Source: Prochlorococcus sp. AG-418-F08 (GTDB taxonomy: Bacteria; Cyanobacteriota; Cyanobacteriia; PCC-6307; Cyanobiaceae). From it: a DNA stretch of 42,189 bases. The stretch is from the NCBI GenBank assembly GCA_003214295.1, contig QCLV01000011.1, forward strand, positions 1 to 42,189, in the 5' to 3' direction. This document shows positions 17,505 to 27,914 of the stretch, in pieces (within the stretch, counting starts at the first letter, position 1; each line of letters opens with the position of its first letter). Both the position numbers and the translations under genes were made by a program. The notes beneath the pieces were generated by a model. It searched no databases, had not been told where the DNA came from, and worked only from the letters and a program-made list of their open reading frames with translations.

Positions 17505-18401
17505 ATGATTAAATTACCTTATGGGGTTAATATTAATAATCTTATAGATGATATAAGAATTTGTAGCTGGCAAGCGGCAGATATTTTGCTTTATTACTCT
17601 AAATTGTTAGAAAATGGAAATTATAAAAGAAATATACTTAAAAATAATATTGAAGACGATCTTGTGACTTTGGCGGATTTGTAAGTAATTGAATCTACTA
17701 TAAAAGTAATAAACGAAAAATATAAAAATATTAACTGTGATATTTTGAGTGAAAAAATGTGAAAACATCTTCAAAAAATATTGATATTAATACTTATTGG
17801 ATTTAGGTTCTTGATCGATTTTTTGGAACTAAGGACTTTATCGAGGGCTCTAATAATCAAGCTATGCATTTGGCTTTAAACTTTTTTAAAAAAACTTATA
17901 TTGGGTTTGTTTTGATTCCAGATAAGAATCAATTATGGATTTCTGTTGGAAAAAAATATGATGCAAAAAAGATATAGATCAAAATTCTAACTAGGATTAA
18001 CTCCTAAAAATAATCTCTAAAAATGACTTTAGTAACAAGTAAAAATCATGGAAACGAAGCTTTAAAGAATTTAATTCAGAAAATTAATTTTCGTAAAGTC
18101 GAAATCATGGTAAGCAATGGCTGATAATCGCATCTATTTTTATAGCAGGCAGTGATATTGATAACTATCTTAGATTGCCAGGGAAAAGAACACCAAAAGA
18201 TTGGGATTTGCCCCACCATAATCTAGTTTGAAAGAAGCTGGTGGAGCAATTACAAATTTAGATAATAAAGCACTATCCATTGGGCATGATGTTTTTCAAC
18301 AGAGGGGTATTATTGAAGCAACAAGTGTTAGGAATACAAATAAGATTATTTGTCCACAAATAAAAAAAATTATTATGGCGAATGGATTTTACCCGCTTTA
18401 G
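17505..18401 (+). pseudogene. cysQ: cysQ remnant (3'(2'),5'-bisphosphate nucleotidase / PAP phosphatase)
   Basis: Pieces of CysQ can be read in order across shifting frames. They are MIKLPYGVNINNLIDDIR at the start; IESTIKVINEKYKNIN; GTKDFIEGSNNQAMHLALNF; YIGFVLIPDKNQLWIS; MTLVTSKNHGNEALKNLIQ; RLPGKRTPKDWDL; EAGGAITNLDNKALS; and a C-terminus NGFYPL ending at TAG 18399-18401. In-frame stops are at 17682 (TAA), 17760 (TGA), 17804 (TAG) and 17975 (TAG), with further frame changes near 17760, 18115 and 18220. The metal-binding DPxDGT motif is replaced by DRFFGT, and the AAP after WD is lost. CysQ normally removes PAP made by sulfotransferases and PAPS reductase. So many lesions cannot be sequencing errors alone. 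This fills the gap between rsmI and pnp. Confidence 0.9.
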
Positions 18402-18404
18402 TTT

Positions 18405-20570
18405 TTAATTAAGTGGAGCAACTGGAGTAGGAGTCGGTTCAGGATAGTTCATTCCACTATTTTGTGAAACTCCTCTCAGGGTAAGATTTATCCTTCCTCT
18501 GCTATCTATCTCACGAACTCTAACCGTAACCTCATCACCTTGCCTAACTACATCTTCAACTCTTTCAACTCTGGCCTCAGATAATTGAGAGATATGAACC
18601 ATGCCTTCTTTCCCGGGCAAGATTTCCACAAACGCTCCAATAGGAATAATTCTGGTAACTGTCCCTGAAAAGATTTCACCTTCATGAACTTTTCTGGTTA
18701 GTCCCTCTATAATTTTTTGTGCTTCCTCCGCAGCAGCTCCATCATGGGAGGCTATCGTAACAATACCGCCATCTTCAATATCAATTTTGGTGTTGGTTCT
18801 CTCAGTTATTCCTTTGATGGTTCTTCCTCCGGGACCAATAACAGTTCCTATCAGTTCCGGATCAATCCTAAAGCTGAGCAGTCTTGGAGCATGTGGAGAT
18901 AATGCCTCTTGAGGCTTATCAATTGCTTCTTGCATTTTTTCTAAGATATGTAATCTGGCTGGACGAGCTTTTTTTATGGCATCTGAAATAACAGAAACTG
19001 GTAAACCCGTAATTTTCATATCCATTTGTAAAGCAGTTATTCCTTTGTCGGTTCCAGCAACTTTAAAGTCCATGTCTCCAAGAAAATCCTCAATCCCCTG
19101 AATATCTGTGAGAATTCGAACTTCCTTCCCTTCTTTAATTAAACCCATTGCAGTTCCGCTAACTGGTGCCTTTAGAGGTACTCCAGCATCTAATAGTGAT
19201 AGAGTGCTGCCGCATACTGATCCCATTGAGGTGGATCCATTAGAGCTTAGTACCTCACTTACTACCCTTAGTACGTATGGAAATGTCTCTTTCCCAGGTA
19301 ATACAGGAATTATTGCCCTCTCAGCTAATGCTCCATGACCAATTTCTCTTCTGCCTGGTGTTCTCATTGGTCTTGTCTCTCCTACTGAATAAGGAGGAAA
19401 ATTATAGTGATGTAGATAAGTTTTTTCAGTGCTTGGATTCAGGTCGTCCATTTCCTGAGCATCACTAGGAGTCCCTAAAGTGGTTGTAGATAAGACTTGG
19501 GTTAAACCTCTTTGAAATAATGCAGAACCATGAACTCTTTTTGGAAGAATTCCTGCAGAAGCAGAAATTTTTCTAACTTCGTCGAGATCTCTTCCATCAA
19601 CTCTCTTACTATCGTTAATAATTTGCGACCTCATTAATTTCTTTGTGAGTTTTTTAAAGTCAGAACTTAACAATTTATCATTCTCGGAAAGAAGAACTTT
19701 TAGTTGATTATTATCTTTCAAAGATTCAATTTTACCTTGAGCCTCAACTTTTATTTTTTCGAGTTCAAGATCCCTCTCTTCTTTTGAAAGGTTAAATTTC
19801 TTTAAAACTAACTCAATAGGTTTTGTACAATTTTTCTCTAAAAAAGAGGGCAATGTTTTATCTTCTTCAGGTTCGGATGGCTTGACCTGATTTATTCCTA
19901 AATCTTTTAATAAATCTTCTTGAGATTTAATAAGTTCTGATACAGCCTCATAACCAAAATCTATGGCTTCGATAGTGTCTTGCTCTGATAATTGGTTAGC
20001 ACCCGCCTCAATCATGACAATTCCATCAGGTGAGCCTGCAACAACAATATCTAAATCACCTTTTTCTATCTCTCTATAGCTTGGATTTAGTATGAAGTCG
20101 TCTCCTATTAATCCAACTCTAACTGCAGCCATTGGCCCATAAAAAGGGATCTCTCCGAGCAATGTTGCTATTGAAGCGCCAGTCACAGCTAGAACATCTG
20201 CAGGCACTCTCTCATCAAGGGAGAGGCATGAGGCTACTATTTGTATCTCATCTCTCATCCATGAGGGGAAAAGCGGCCTCATTGGCCTATCAATCAATCT
20301 TGAAATTAAAGTCGCTCTTTCTGGAGGGCGACCTTCTCTTCTCATGAAACCGCCTGGAATTCTTCCTGCAGCATATAATTTTTCCTCATAATCGCATATA
20401 AGAGGTAGAAAGTCTGAAACTTCTTTTTTTGTAGTTTTTGTTGCTGTAACTAATAAAGATGTGTCGCCACACTCAATCATTACTGATCCACTTGCTTGAG
20501 GAGCATATAGTCCTGTTGTTAGTCGTATCTCTCGTCCGTCAAACGTGATCGACTTATTTTGTCCTTCCAC
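18405..20570 (-). CDS. pnp: Polyribonucleotide nucleotidyltransferase (PNPase)
   Basis: 721 residues with a GTG start. Two RNase PH domains flank a helical domain (about residues 10-210 and 320-545). The second carries the phosphate-binding and catalytic region around [21 protein letters not shown] and [23 protein letters not shown] domain (about 565-625, [20 protein letters not shown]) and an S1 domain (about 635-705, [20 protein letters not shown]) follow. It degrades RNA from the 3' end by phosphorolysis and can add tails. It is the last gene of a long minus-strand run. The C-terminus ends in a short proline-rich tail. Length is typical. Confidence 0.98.
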   Translation of the reverse strand: MEGQNKSITFDGREIRLTTGLYAPQASGSVMIECGDTSLLVTATKTTKKEVSDFLPLICDYEEKLYAAGRIPGGFMRREGRPPERATLISRLIDRPMRPLFPSWMRDEIQIVASCLSLDERVPADVLAVTGASIATLLGEIPFYGPMAAVRVGLIGDDFILNPSYREIEKGDLDIVVAGSPDGIVMIEAGANQLSEQDTIEAIDFGYEAVSELIKSQEDLLKDLGINQVKPSEPEEDKTLPSFLEKNCTKPIELVLKKFNLSKEERDLELEKIKVEAQGKIESLKDNNQLKVLLSENDKLLSSDFKKLTKKLMRSQIINDSKRVDGRDLDEVRKISASAGILPKRVHGSALFQRGLTQVLSTTTLGTPSDAQEMDDLNPSTEKTYLHHYNFPPYSVGETRPMRTPGRREIGHGALAERAIIPVLPGKETFPYVLRVVSEVLSSNGSTSMGSVCGSTLSLLDAGVPLKAPVSGTAMGLIKEGKEVRILTDIQGIEDFLGDMDFKVAGTDKGITALQMDMKITGLPVSVISDAIKKARPARLHILEKMQEAIDKPQEALSPHAPRLLSFRIDPELIGTVIGPGGRTIKGITERTNTKIDIEDGGIVTIASHDGAAAEEAQKIIEGLTRKVHEGEIFSGTVTRIIPIGAFVEILPGKEGMVHISQLSEARVERVEDVVRQGDEVTVRVREIDSRGRINLTLRGVSQNSGMNYPEPTPTPVAPLN

Positions 20571-20734
20571 TTTTTAAATTATAAATCTATACATAATTTA
20601 TTCTTACATTTAATAGGGACATATTGAGTAAATTATTTAGATAAGCTATAAAATTTTTTAGAAATATTCTCTGTAAACAAAAAAAACTTATTTATTTATC
20701 TTTTTTTACTTAGAAAATATAATAAAAACTCATA

Positions 20735-21037
20735 CTACCAACTTGATTTGACTACCCCAGGTAGTTCACCGTTATGAGCTCTTTGTCTCAACTGATTCCT
20801 GCAAAGACCAAAGTCTCTATAAACTCCTCTTGGTTTACCTGTTGCCCAACATCTATTTCTAACTCTATTGGGAGCAGAGTTTCTTGGTAGAGCTTGAATC
20901 TTTCTATGAATTTCTAACCTTTTCATTGGATCTTTTGCTGCATTGAATTCATCTAATAGTGATTTCCTTTTTGCAGCATATTTTTTGACTAGTTTTTTGC
21001 GTTTTACCTCTCTGGCAATCATGGACTTTTTCGCCAT
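20735..21037 (-). CDS. rpsN: 30S ribosomal protein S14
   Basis: 100 residues, the long zinc-free form of uS14. [17 protein letters not shown] begins the protein; [20 protein letters not shown] and [20 protein letters not shown] form the conserved C-terminal core binding the 16S rRNA 3' domain. There are no CxxC zinc motifs. It is separated by 165 bases from pnp and by 62 from rseP, both on the same strand. Confidence 0.97.
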   Translation of the reverse strand: MAKKSMIAREVKRKKLVKKYAAKRKSLLDEFNAAKDPMKRLEIHRKIQALPRNSAPNRVRNRCWATGKPRGVYRDFGLCRNQLRQRAHNGELPGVVKSSW

Positions 21038-21099
21038 TTATCATAATTTTTAAACTATTTATTATAGTAACAGCTTGTATAGCAATTTATAAAGTTAAT

Positions 21100-22179
21100 T
21101 CATTGGTTTAGAAATCTTTGTACAATCAAAAGCTGACTAGTATCTCTAATGATGAGAAGGACACTTAGACCAACTAAAAGAAAAAAACTAGACTGAGTAA
21201 CAACCATTTGTACTTTAATAGGAACAGGTTTACCCCTAAACCCTTCAATTAAGGTAAAAATAAGTTGACCTCCATCTAATAGAGGTAAAGGTAAAGAATT
21301 GAGTACTGCTAAATTTATGGATATTAAAGCAGCAAATAATAATATTCCTGTTCCACCTTGTTGTGATAGTTGAGCTCCGATTTCAACGATTTTGACAGGT
21401 CCACTTAATTGTTGGGCTGTTGAGGAAAAATTTGTTATTAATCCTTTATAACCTTGAATTGTTTTTACCAGAAGTGATGAAAACTCATTATTAGTGTATT
21501 TAAAAAGTTCGTAAATGTTTTTTGTCTTTTTTGTTTCTTTCCTAATATTTGGTTGTAATTGAGCCCCTATTGTTCCTTTACCATCAACATTCTTCGGGAC
21601 CAAAGTTAAATCTTTAAGAATTCCATCTCTCTCAATTTTTATTAAAATTGGATCATCTGAAGAATTCTGTATCTTTTTTACTAAAGTAGAAACAGCTAGA
21701 TCACCAATGCCGAGGGTTTTAGTTTCGATTTCTAATATTTTATCTCCTGGTTCCAATCCAGCAATAGAGGCAGCCTTTTCAGGTTGCGTCGCCAAAACTA
21801 AAATACCTGGCTCTGGATCATATGGAATACCAATAGAACTTACATTAATAATTAAAATAGTATAAGCAAGTAATAAGTTGGCGAATACTCCAGCTGAGAT
21901 CACAATAATTCTCTGAAATATTGGTCTATTTTTTAAAAGATTTGGATCTTTAGGGTCAATATCATTTAGTTCTTCATCAGGAAAGGAAACAAATCCCCCT
22001 AAAGGAAATGCTCTAAATGAGTAGGTGATGCCCTTATATTTTGTTTGAATTATTGAAGGTCCAAAGCCAATTGAAAATCCATCAACATAAATCCCTTGTA
22101 AAATTGCTGCTAGAAAGTGCCCCATCTCATGAAAAAATATGAGAAATCCCAGTACTGTTATTGAAGTTAAAACATTCAT
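21100..22179 (-). CDS. rseP: Site-2 family intramembrane metalloprotease
   Basis: 359 residues. The zinc motif HEMGH (residues 17-21) lies in the first membrane helix (FLIFFHEMGHFLAAI). A PDZ domain spans about residues 125-205 (VLATQPEKAASIAGLEPGDKI). The third catalytic motif is LNSLPLPLLDGGQLIF near residues 296-311, followed by a last membrane helix (SFFLLVGLSVLLII). Such proteases cut transmembrane proteins, often anti-sigma factors, inside the bilayer. No anti-sigma gene is nearby. The start is set by ATG at the beginning of the first helix. It is ten bases downstream of serS and probably co-transcribed. Confidence 0.94.
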   Translation of the reverse strand: MNVLTSITVLGFLIFFHEMGHFLAAILQGIYVDGFSIGFGPSIIQTKYKGITYSFRAFPLGGFVSFPDEELNDIDPKDPNLLKNRPIFQRIIVISAGVFANLLLAYTILIINVSSIGIPYDPEPGILVLATQPEKAASIAGLEPGDKILEIETKTLGIGDLAVSTLVKKIQNSSDDPILIKIERDGILKDLTLVPKNVDGKGTIGAQLQPNIRKETKKTKNIYELFKYTNNEFSSLLVKTIQGYKGLITNFSSTAQQLSGPVKIVEIGAQLSQQGGTGILLFAALISINLAVLNSLPLPLLDGGQLIFTLIEGFRGKPVPIKVQMVVTQSSFFLLVGLSVLLIIRDTSQLLIVQRFLNQ

Positions 22180-22188
22180 TTTTTTATA

Positions 22189-23466
22189 TTAAGCAGTTTT
22201 TAGAAAATTTGACCCAAAATACGGGACTAGAGCATCTGGAATCTTAACGCTACCATCTTTCTGTTGGCCATTTTCAAGAATAGCTGCCATTGTTCTACCT
22301 ACAGCTAGCCCACTGCCATTTAAGGTGTGTAAATAGACATTTTGCTTTTCAATTTTTGATCTTATTGATGATCTACGAGCTTGAAAGTCCAAGCAATTAC
22401 TGCAACTTGAAATTTCTCTATAACAATTACTACTGGGGAGCCATACTTCAAGATCAAACGTTCTACTAGAAGAAAAGCCTAAATCTCCTGTACAAATATC
22501 TACTAATCTATAGGGTAAGTTGAGTTTTTTTAAAATGCTTTCTGCATCAGAAGTAATCATTTTATGTGCCTCTAAAGATTTACTTGGATCACAAAACCAA
22601 TAAAGCTCAACCTTATTAAATTGATGTAATCTTATTAAACCTTTAGTATCCCTTCCATAACTTCCAGCTTCTCTTCTAAAACATGGACTATATGCAACGT
22701 ACTTAATAGGTAACTGCTGAGGGTCAATAATCCCATTTCTGTGAAAAGCAGTAAGTGGAACTTCAGCTGTTGGAGAAAGCCATAAATCGTCATTAGAACA
22801 CTTAAAACTTTCATTTGCAAATTTAGGTAATTGTCCAGAACCTTTTAAACTTTCTGAATTCACTAAAGCTGGAGGCATTAGCTCTAAATAACCATTTTTG
22901 GTATGCATATCGAGCATGAAATTAATCAACGCCCTCTCTAATCTGGCACCATCACCAATAAGGGTAATAAAACGACTTTTTGATATTTTTGTTGACTTTA
23001 CAGAGTCAAAAATATTCAGACTTTCGCCTATTTCCAAATGTGATTTAAGATTCTCTTCTCTAAGTGGCTCACCCCAAGTTTTAATTTGCACATTATTACT
23101 TTCATCTTTTCCAATAGGTGCATCTTTGCTAGGGAAATTTGGTAAATTTGAAATCTCATCATTTACTTGTTTATCTAATATTCTTTTTTGCTCTTCAAGT
23201 TCAGAAATTTTGATTCTGTATTCGTTTCCCTTTTTCTTTAATTGATTGAGCTCTATAGATTCATTGTTTTTAGATTTGCTAATTTCTTGACCGATTAATT
23301 TACTTAATTTTTTACTTTCAGATTGGAGATTGGATATTTTGATATCAATCTCTTTTTTTTTAATAGTTAATTTGTTTATGTGGGAAATATTGAAAACTTT
23401 TCCTCTGAGGGACAAACTTTCTTCAACAGAAGTTGGATTTTCTCTTATTAATTTTTGATCTAACAC
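22189..23466 (-). CDS. serS: Seryl-tRNA synthetase
   Basis: 425 residues from a GTG start ([18 protein letters not shown]). The N-terminal coiled-coil arm that grips tRNA-Ser spans about 30-105. Class II motifs follow: motif 1 region [21 protein letters not shown]; motif 2 [21 protein letters not shown]; motif 3 [23 protein letters not shown] binds serine. It charges tRNA-Ser in the cytoplasm. All motifs are intact and the length is normal. Confidence 0.98.
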   Translation of the reverse strand: MLDQKLIRENPTSVEESLSLRGKVFNISHINKLTIKKKEIDIKISNLQSESKKLSKLIGQEISKSKNNESIELNQLKKKGNEYRIKISELEEQKRILDKQVNDEISNLPNFPSKDAPIGKDESNNVQIKTWGEPLREENLKSHLEIGESLNIFDSVKSTKISKSRFITLIGDGARLERALINFMLDMHTKNGYLELMPPALVNSESLKGSGQLPKFANESFKCSNDDLWLSPTAEVPLTAFHRNGIIDPQQLPIKYVAYSPCFRREAGSYGRDTKGLIRLHQFNKVELYWFCDPSKSLEAHKMITSDAESILKKLNLPYRLVDICTGDLGFSSSRTFDLEVWLPSSNCYREISSCSNCLDFQARRSSIRSKIEKQNVYLHTLNGSGLAVGRTMAAILENGQQKDGSVKIPDALVPYFGSNFLKTA

Positions 23467-23590
23467 TCTTTTTTTTTTATCAACCTTAATAAAGATAGTT
23501 AATCTAATTTCATTTTTAGGTGATTTTTGACTAAAAATTAACTAAATTAATGATTCCTAACTTATGGAATATTTTATAGAAAATTTTTTG

Positions 23591-25057
23591 TTATGAGGCA
23601 GGCCTAGCTCGGCCAGTAGAGGACCATGCTTTTAGTAAATCAATTTGCTCTTTTGCTGTTCTAGATAGTGGAACTAATTCGGAAACTGCTTTTATTAAAT
23701 CTTTCTCCGTAAGTTCTCTATTTTCAGAGAAGGAGATGTGCATCCCTTCTATAACTGCTTGTTCAAGTTCTGCGCCAGAGAATCCATTTGTTCTGTCGAT
23801 AATTGTAGAGAGAGGAAAACTATAATTTGGTCTTCTTTTTTTTAAGTGCAAATCCAGAATGCTTAATCTTTCTTCAGAATTTGGTAAATCAAGAAAAAAT
23901 ATCTCATCAAATCTACCTTTCCGTAATAATTCAGCGGGAAGCTTATCTATAGCATTAGCGGTTGCAATTACAAATACGGCAGATTCTTTTTCAGCCATCC
24001 AAGTTAGCAAACTTGCCAAAACCCTTTGACTTGTGCCTCCATCACTTCTAGCATCGCCCCCAAAGCCCTTATCAATTTCATCAATCCAAAGAATACAAGG
24101 TGACATCGCTTCAGCTCTCAATATTGTTTCTCTTGTTCTTGCCTCGCTTGAACCAACAAGGCTAGAAAATAGTCTTCCAACATCTAATCTAAGTAGTGGC
24201 ATAGACCAACTTTTAGAAATTGATTTTGCAGTTAGTGATTTTCCTGTTCCTTGTGCCCCAACAAGTAAAACTCCTTTTGGAATAGGTAGTCCATATTCTC
24301 TAGCTTCTTTAGAAAATGCTCTATATCTTTGATTAAGCCAAACTTTTAAAACGTTTAAGCCACCAATATCATCTTGACTTGATTTGGCATCGAAAAATTC
24401 TAAAATTTCACTTCTGGCGATTACTTGTTTTTTCTCTTCTAAAATATCTTTAATATCTTCTTTACTTATTTTTCCTCTTTTAGCAAGCGCCTTCGCAGTT
24501 ACTTGCTTTACTTTGATTTCTGTAAGTCCACTTGAAGCTATAGAAAGTTCGTTTAAATCTTGTTCCTCAAGATTTGAATTTGTATTATTAGCAATTTTTT
24601 TTATGAGATTTTTCAATTCTTTTTGATCAGGTAAAGGCAAATTTACAATTGTCATTAATTCATCAAGATCTTCTGATGATGGAAATAGATGAGAACATAT
24701 TATTAAATTATTACTAGTTTCCTTAAGCTCTGAGGAGAGTTGTTTAATAGTCCTATTGATAGTTGGATCATCATAAAATTTATGAAAATCTTTGACTAAT
24801 AAAACTGTTGAAACTTCAGAATTTTGTTCCTTAAGCCAATTAAGTACTCCTAGGGGATTATTGGAAAATTTACCTTCTTCACTTGTTAAACCTTTAATAC
24901 CTCCAACGCAATCCCAGCAAATGAATCTCTTAATGTTTAATCTTTCACAAGAGAAATTTATTAATTTTTCTAATCTTTCCTCTTCTTTAGTCCTTATCCA
25001 AATTATTGAGGTTCTCGATTTTATAAGTAACTCTAAATTTCTACACCAAGAATTCAT
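23591..25057 (-). CDS. ycf46: Ycf46-like AAA+ ATPase
   Basis: 488 residues. The N-terminal half (about 1-215) is a cyanobacteria/plastid-specific domain starting MNSWCRNLELLIKSRTSIIWI. The C-terminal AAA domain has Walker A GAQGTGKS (267-274), Walker B CILWIDEID (321-329), arginine-containing sensor region (VIATANAIDKLPAELLRKGRFDEIFF) and an FtsH-like lid (DRTNGFSGAELEQAVIEGMH). There is no metalloprotease or membrane segment. Ycf46 is conserved in cyanobacteria and some plastid genomes; work in Synechocystis linked it to CO2 handling, but the mechanism is unsettled. It sits between yidC and serS. Confidence 0.9.
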   Translation of the reverse strand: MNSWCRNLELLIKSRTSIIWIRTKEEERLEKLINFSCERLNIKRFICWDCVGGIKGLTSEEGKFSNNPLGVLNWLKEQNSEVSTVLLVKDFHKFYDDPTINRTIKQLSSELKETSNNLIICSHLFPSSEDLDELMTIVNLPLPDQKELKNLIKKIANNTNSNLEEQDLNELSIASSGLTEIKVKQVTAKALAKRGKISKEDIKDILEEKKQVIARSEILEFFDAKSSQDDIGGLNVLKVWLNQRYRAFSKEAREYGLPIPKGVLLVGAQGTGKSLTAKSISKSWSMPLLRLDVGRLFSSLVGSSEARTRETILRAEAMSPCILWIDEIDKGFGGDARSDGGTSQRVLASLLTWMAEKESAVFVIATANAIDKLPAELLRKGRFDEIFFLDLPNSEERLSILDLHLKKRRPNYSFPLSTIIDRTNGFSGAELEQAVIEGMHISFSENRELTEKDLIKAVSELVPLSRTAKEQIDLLKAWSSTGRARPAS

Positions 25058-25072
25058 TATTTAAGATTAAGA

Positions 25073-26215
25073 CTATTTTTTACTGTTAGGTTCAAAAGGT
25101 AATCTTTTATCTGAGATAGTTGAAGCAGAGGTTGTTATTACTTCATTTTTGGCCAATAATTGTTGATCCAAAATTTTCTGTAGATTTTCAGGTAAAGCTT
25201 CTTTGTTTAGGAGAAAAGTTTGAAATGCTTGAAAAATATTCGCAACAACCATATAGAGTAAAACTCCAGCTGGTAGTGGGAAGAACAGAAACATGCCAGT
25301 TATCATGACTGGTGTAATTTTGTTTGCCGTTGATTGCTGCGGATTTGCAGGCATTCCTTGACTAGACAAAACCTGAGAAAGGAGTAGTGTTAATCCGAAG
25401 GCGCCAACCAGCGCAGCAATATCCCAATTAATAGCACCATCTACATAAAAGCCAACTTGGCCAAGAGCTTTAATAAATAGAAACCCACTTTTAGCAGCTA
25501 GGCCAGGAATTTTTGCTTCAACTGTTGCATCACCTGGTTTGATTGCAGTTACTAGACCGTCTTGAGAAATTTTGAGATTTTCTGATCCTTTGGAAACCGT
25601 CCAAGTAGGGAGGAACTTTGACCCATTGTCATATTTAGAAAGCACTTCCGAGTAGCTATTCCCATTTGTTGTTTGCAAATTTATTTTTACTGATTCTTCT
25701 GTTCCTAATTTTGTCCCGTTAGGTATTGTAGCTATTACAGGGAAATGAGATTTTTCTGTAATAAATATTGAATGCCTTGGAGATTTATAAGGTTTTGGGT
25801 CGATAGCTGCAATTTGATCCTGAGGCACTACCTTTAAATTAATGTTGTAGGGAACATCTGCAAATGGAGAACCTCTTAAGGTAGCAAACAAAGCAAATAG
25901 CACTGGCATTTGGACAATCAGCGGAAGGCAACCTGCAAGAGGACTGCCAAATTCATTCATTAGTTTTCCTAATTCTTCTTGCTGTTTCTTTGGATCACCT
26001 GAAAACTTAGATTTTATTTCTGCTTGCCTTTTTTGCATTACTGGTTGAGCAATCTTCATCCTTCTTGCGCTTCTTATAGAACCAGCGCTTAGAGGAAAAA
26101 GTGCAATTCTAATAACTACTGTCAATGCAACAATCGCTAAACCATAACTAGGGACTAAACCGTAGAAGAAATCAAGGATCGGGATAAGCAGTTTTTCAGA
26201 AATGAACCCTATCAC
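25073..26215 (-). CDS. yidC: YidC/Oxa1 membrane protein insertase with Ig-like insert
   Basis: 380 residues from a GTG start. Five core helices are visible: helix 1 about 20-42 (with the conserved Arg36 in [13 protein letters not shown]), the cytoplasmic hairpin ([19 protein letters not shown]), helix 2 about 93-112 ([16 protein letters not shown]), then helices after residue 260. Between helices 2 and 3 lies a long extramembrane insert (about 120-255). Its second part ([18 protein letters not shown] and [16 protein letters not shown]) looks like a bacterial Ig-like Big_2 fold. It inserts proteins into the inner and probably thylakoid membranes. The rpmH-rnpA-PH protein-yidC order is classic. 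Confidence 0.95.
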   Translation of the reverse strand: MIGFISEKLLIPILDFFYGLVPSYGLAIVALTVVIRIALFPLSAGSIRSARRMKIAQPVMQKRQAEIKSKFSGDPKKQQEELGKLMNEFGSPLAGCLPLIVQMPVLFALFATLRGSPFADVPYNINLKVVPQDQIAAIDPKPYKSPRHSIFITEKSHFPVIATIPNGTKLGTEESVKINLQTTNGNSYSEVLSKYDNGSKFLPTWTVSKGSENLKISQDGLVTAIKPGDATVEAKIPGLAAKSGFLFIKALGQVGFYVDGAINWDIAALVGAFGLTLLLSQVLSSQGMPANPQQSTANKITPVMITGMFLFFPLPAGVLLYMVVANIFQAFQTFLLNKEALPENLQKILDQQLLAKNEVITTSASTISDKRLPFEPNSKK

Positions 26216-26287
26216 GATATTAAAGAGAGTGAAATTTTACTAGACATTTTATTTTACAGGAAAAAAAGGTTTTTGTAATTAATAAAT

Positions 26288-26701
26288 TTAGGATTTAGTG
26301 GCAAATCCTTCTACCTCATTAAGATTTGGAATTTGAGATCTCTTATTAATATTTTCTTCAATAAATTTTTGCTTTTCTCTAAATTGAGGTAATGATTTCA
26401 TTTCAACCTTGGATCCGTCATTAAGAATAAGAACCATATCACCATAAGATCCAAATCCTCTTGGGATAGATCTGATTTCTTCAATATTACTTAATGAAAC
26501 TTGCGTTTTGTTTTTGCCAAACCAACCACCATCAATTGTAATTCTTTTGTTTGTAATTTTATATCTCAACCACAATGCTCTAACTATTGCAGCAAAAGTA
26601 AATGGCAATCCTAGAATAGTTATGCCTGCAAGAAGATTTATTATTAAATCACTTTTTGCAGGACCACCTTCATAAAAGGTTTCTTCATTCATGTTAATCA
26701 T
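26288..26701 (-). CDS. PH-domain (bPH2-type) membrane protein
   Basis: 137 residues. A membrane region at about 20-45 (LIINLLAGITILGLPFTFAAIVRALWLRY) precedes a bacterial PH-like domain: YKITNKRITIDGGWFGKNKTQVSLSNIEEI, then GSYGDMVLILNDGSKVEM. Its ATG overlaps the rnpA stop (ATGA), so the two are translationally coupled; a second ATG nine bases on (MNEETFYEGGP) is an equally good start. This gene regularly sits between rnpA and yidC in cyanobacteria, hinting at a role in membrane protein insertion, but that is not proven. Confidence 0.85.
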   Translation of the reverse strand: MINMNEETFYEGGPAKSDLIINLLAGITILGLPFTFAAIVRALWLRYKITNKRITIDGGWFGKNKTQVSLSNIEEIRSIPRGFGSYGDMVLILNDGSKVEMKSLPQFREKQKFIEENINKRSQIPNLNEVEGFATKS

Positions 26702-27084
26702 TTGATTAGACGGGATTTGAACATTAAGGTTTGAAATTCCTCCAAAAGTTTATTTTTATCATTGTAGAAATCTCCAATTTTTAGGTTAACAAGTAACCAA
26801 TGAGGTTTGTGGTTATTAATTGTTTGAATGTTTTTTATTAACCACTCCTGTAAAACTCTTCTCAATTCATTTCTAACTACAGCTTTTTTTGAAACTTTTT
26901 TACTAACGGCAATTGATACCTTCAAGGTATTTGAAGAATTTTTAAATTTATGAGAATCTAGGATTTCTGGATTTGATTTCGCCACTTTAAATGTCATAAA
27001 TTTCCCGTGGTATTTTATGGAATTTTTATGAATATAGTTAAAAGTCCTATGACCTTTTAAACGCATATTTTTTGGTAAGGCCAT
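26698..27084 (-). CDS. rnpA: Ribonuclease P protein component
   Basis: 128 residues, basic. ALPKNMRLKGHRTFNYIHKN is the typical start, and AVSKKVSKKAVVRNELRRVLQEWL contains the conserved RNR-like helix (KKAVVRNELRR) that binds RNase P RNA. It assists RNase P RNA in trimming the 5' ends of tRNAs. It follows rpmH by 12 bases in the conserved rpmH-rnpA order. The family is variable, so the middle part is divergent. Confidence 0.94.
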   Translation of the reverse strand: MALPKNMRLKGHRTFNYIHKNSIKYHGKFMTFKVAKSNPEILDSHKFKNSSNTLKVSIAVSKKVSKKAVVRNELRRVLQEWLIKNIQTINNHKPHWLLVNLKIGDFYNDKNKLLEEFQTLMFKSRLIK

Positions 27085-27096
27085 CTTAATTTGGAA

Positions 27097-27234
27097 TTAG
27101 ACGGCTATCCTTTCTCTACCTTTTTGTCTTCTGCTTTTAATTACTCTTCTACCAGTATGCGAACGCATTCTTACTCTAAAACCTGATACACGTTTCCTTT
27201 TTCTTGAAGTTCCACCAAAAGTTCTTTTAGTCAT
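27097..27234 (-). CDS. rpmH: 50S ribosomal protein L34
   Basis: 45 residues, very basic: it opens [19 protein letters not shown], has [17 protein letters not shown] in the middle and ends GRERIAV. This is the cyanobacterial form of bL34 (TKRTxxGTxRKRKRxSGFRxRMRTxxGR). Its position directly upstream of rnpA confirms it. It is below the size that simple gene scans usually keep. Confidence 0.97.
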
Positions 27235-27264
27235 TTTTTTTATTATCCATTATTAATTTATCAT

Positions 27265-27843
27265 TTAATCGATCACTATAGTCCAGCTTCCTAAATAACT
27301 TGAAACTGATTTTCCTGAGGGTTGCCCATATGAATGGAATTGATAGAGCCCTGATCTTTTTGGGTTATTAGCTTTTAAAACAATTGCATAACTTTCTTTA
27401 TTTAGGGGAATTGGGCTATAAGGGTAAATGTTTATTGAACGCAAAGATGATTCATCAGTATTAATTTCAATATCAGCTGGTATATCTTCTAGACATTTTG
27501 TACGACTTTGGAAACCGCCTATCCTTACCTTACAAAGACTAATTTTTTCTTTGTACAGATTTGATTTAAAGCCTTTAGGAATAGCTAGATTTATTTTCAA
27601 AATTTCACTATTTCTATCAGATGGTCTAAAGAAAAAATAAATGGTATTTCTAAATCTTCTTTTATTTTCTTTTTGAAACCACTTTAATCTTCTATACCCC
27701 GAATTTTGGTCCCATTGAAACTCCAAACCTGCTCTAGCATCTTGAATATTATTAATGAATTGAGTTGAAACTAAAATTGTAGGAATAAGAAAAAATCTTA
27801 AAATTTTAAAATTTAATGCAAGTTTCTTTGTTCTTTTTAACAT
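27265..27843 (-). CDS. DUF2808 family exported protein
   Basis: 192 residues. The basic N-terminus and hydrophobic stretch (about 14-32, ILRFFLIPTILVSTQFI) look like a signal peptide with cleavage after ARA (about residue 38). The rest matches the cyanobacterial DUF2808 pattern: YFFFRPSDRN, INLAIPKGFKSNL, LCKVRIGGF, IEINTDESSLRSINIYPYSPIPLNKESYAIVL, NPKRSGLYQFHSYGQPSG and a final YLGSWTIVID. It is probably periplasmic or thylakoid-lumenal; the function is unknown. It lies between aroH and rpmH on the same strand. Confidence 0.85.
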   Translation of the reverse strand: MLKRTKKLALNFKILRFFLIPTILVSTQFINNIQDARAGLEFQWDQNSGYRRLKWFQKENKRRFRNTIYFFFRPSDRNSEILKINLAIPKGFKSNLYKEKISLCKVRIGGFQSRTKCLEDIPADIEINTDESSLRSINIYPYSPIPLNKESYAIVLKANNPKRSGLYQFHSYGQPSGKSVSSYLGSWTIVID

Positions 27844-27914
27844 TGATTAGGTGAAATTTTAGAGGTTTAACTAGGTCTATCCAAATAAAGGTGGAAAAAA
27901 ATGTTTTACTAAGA

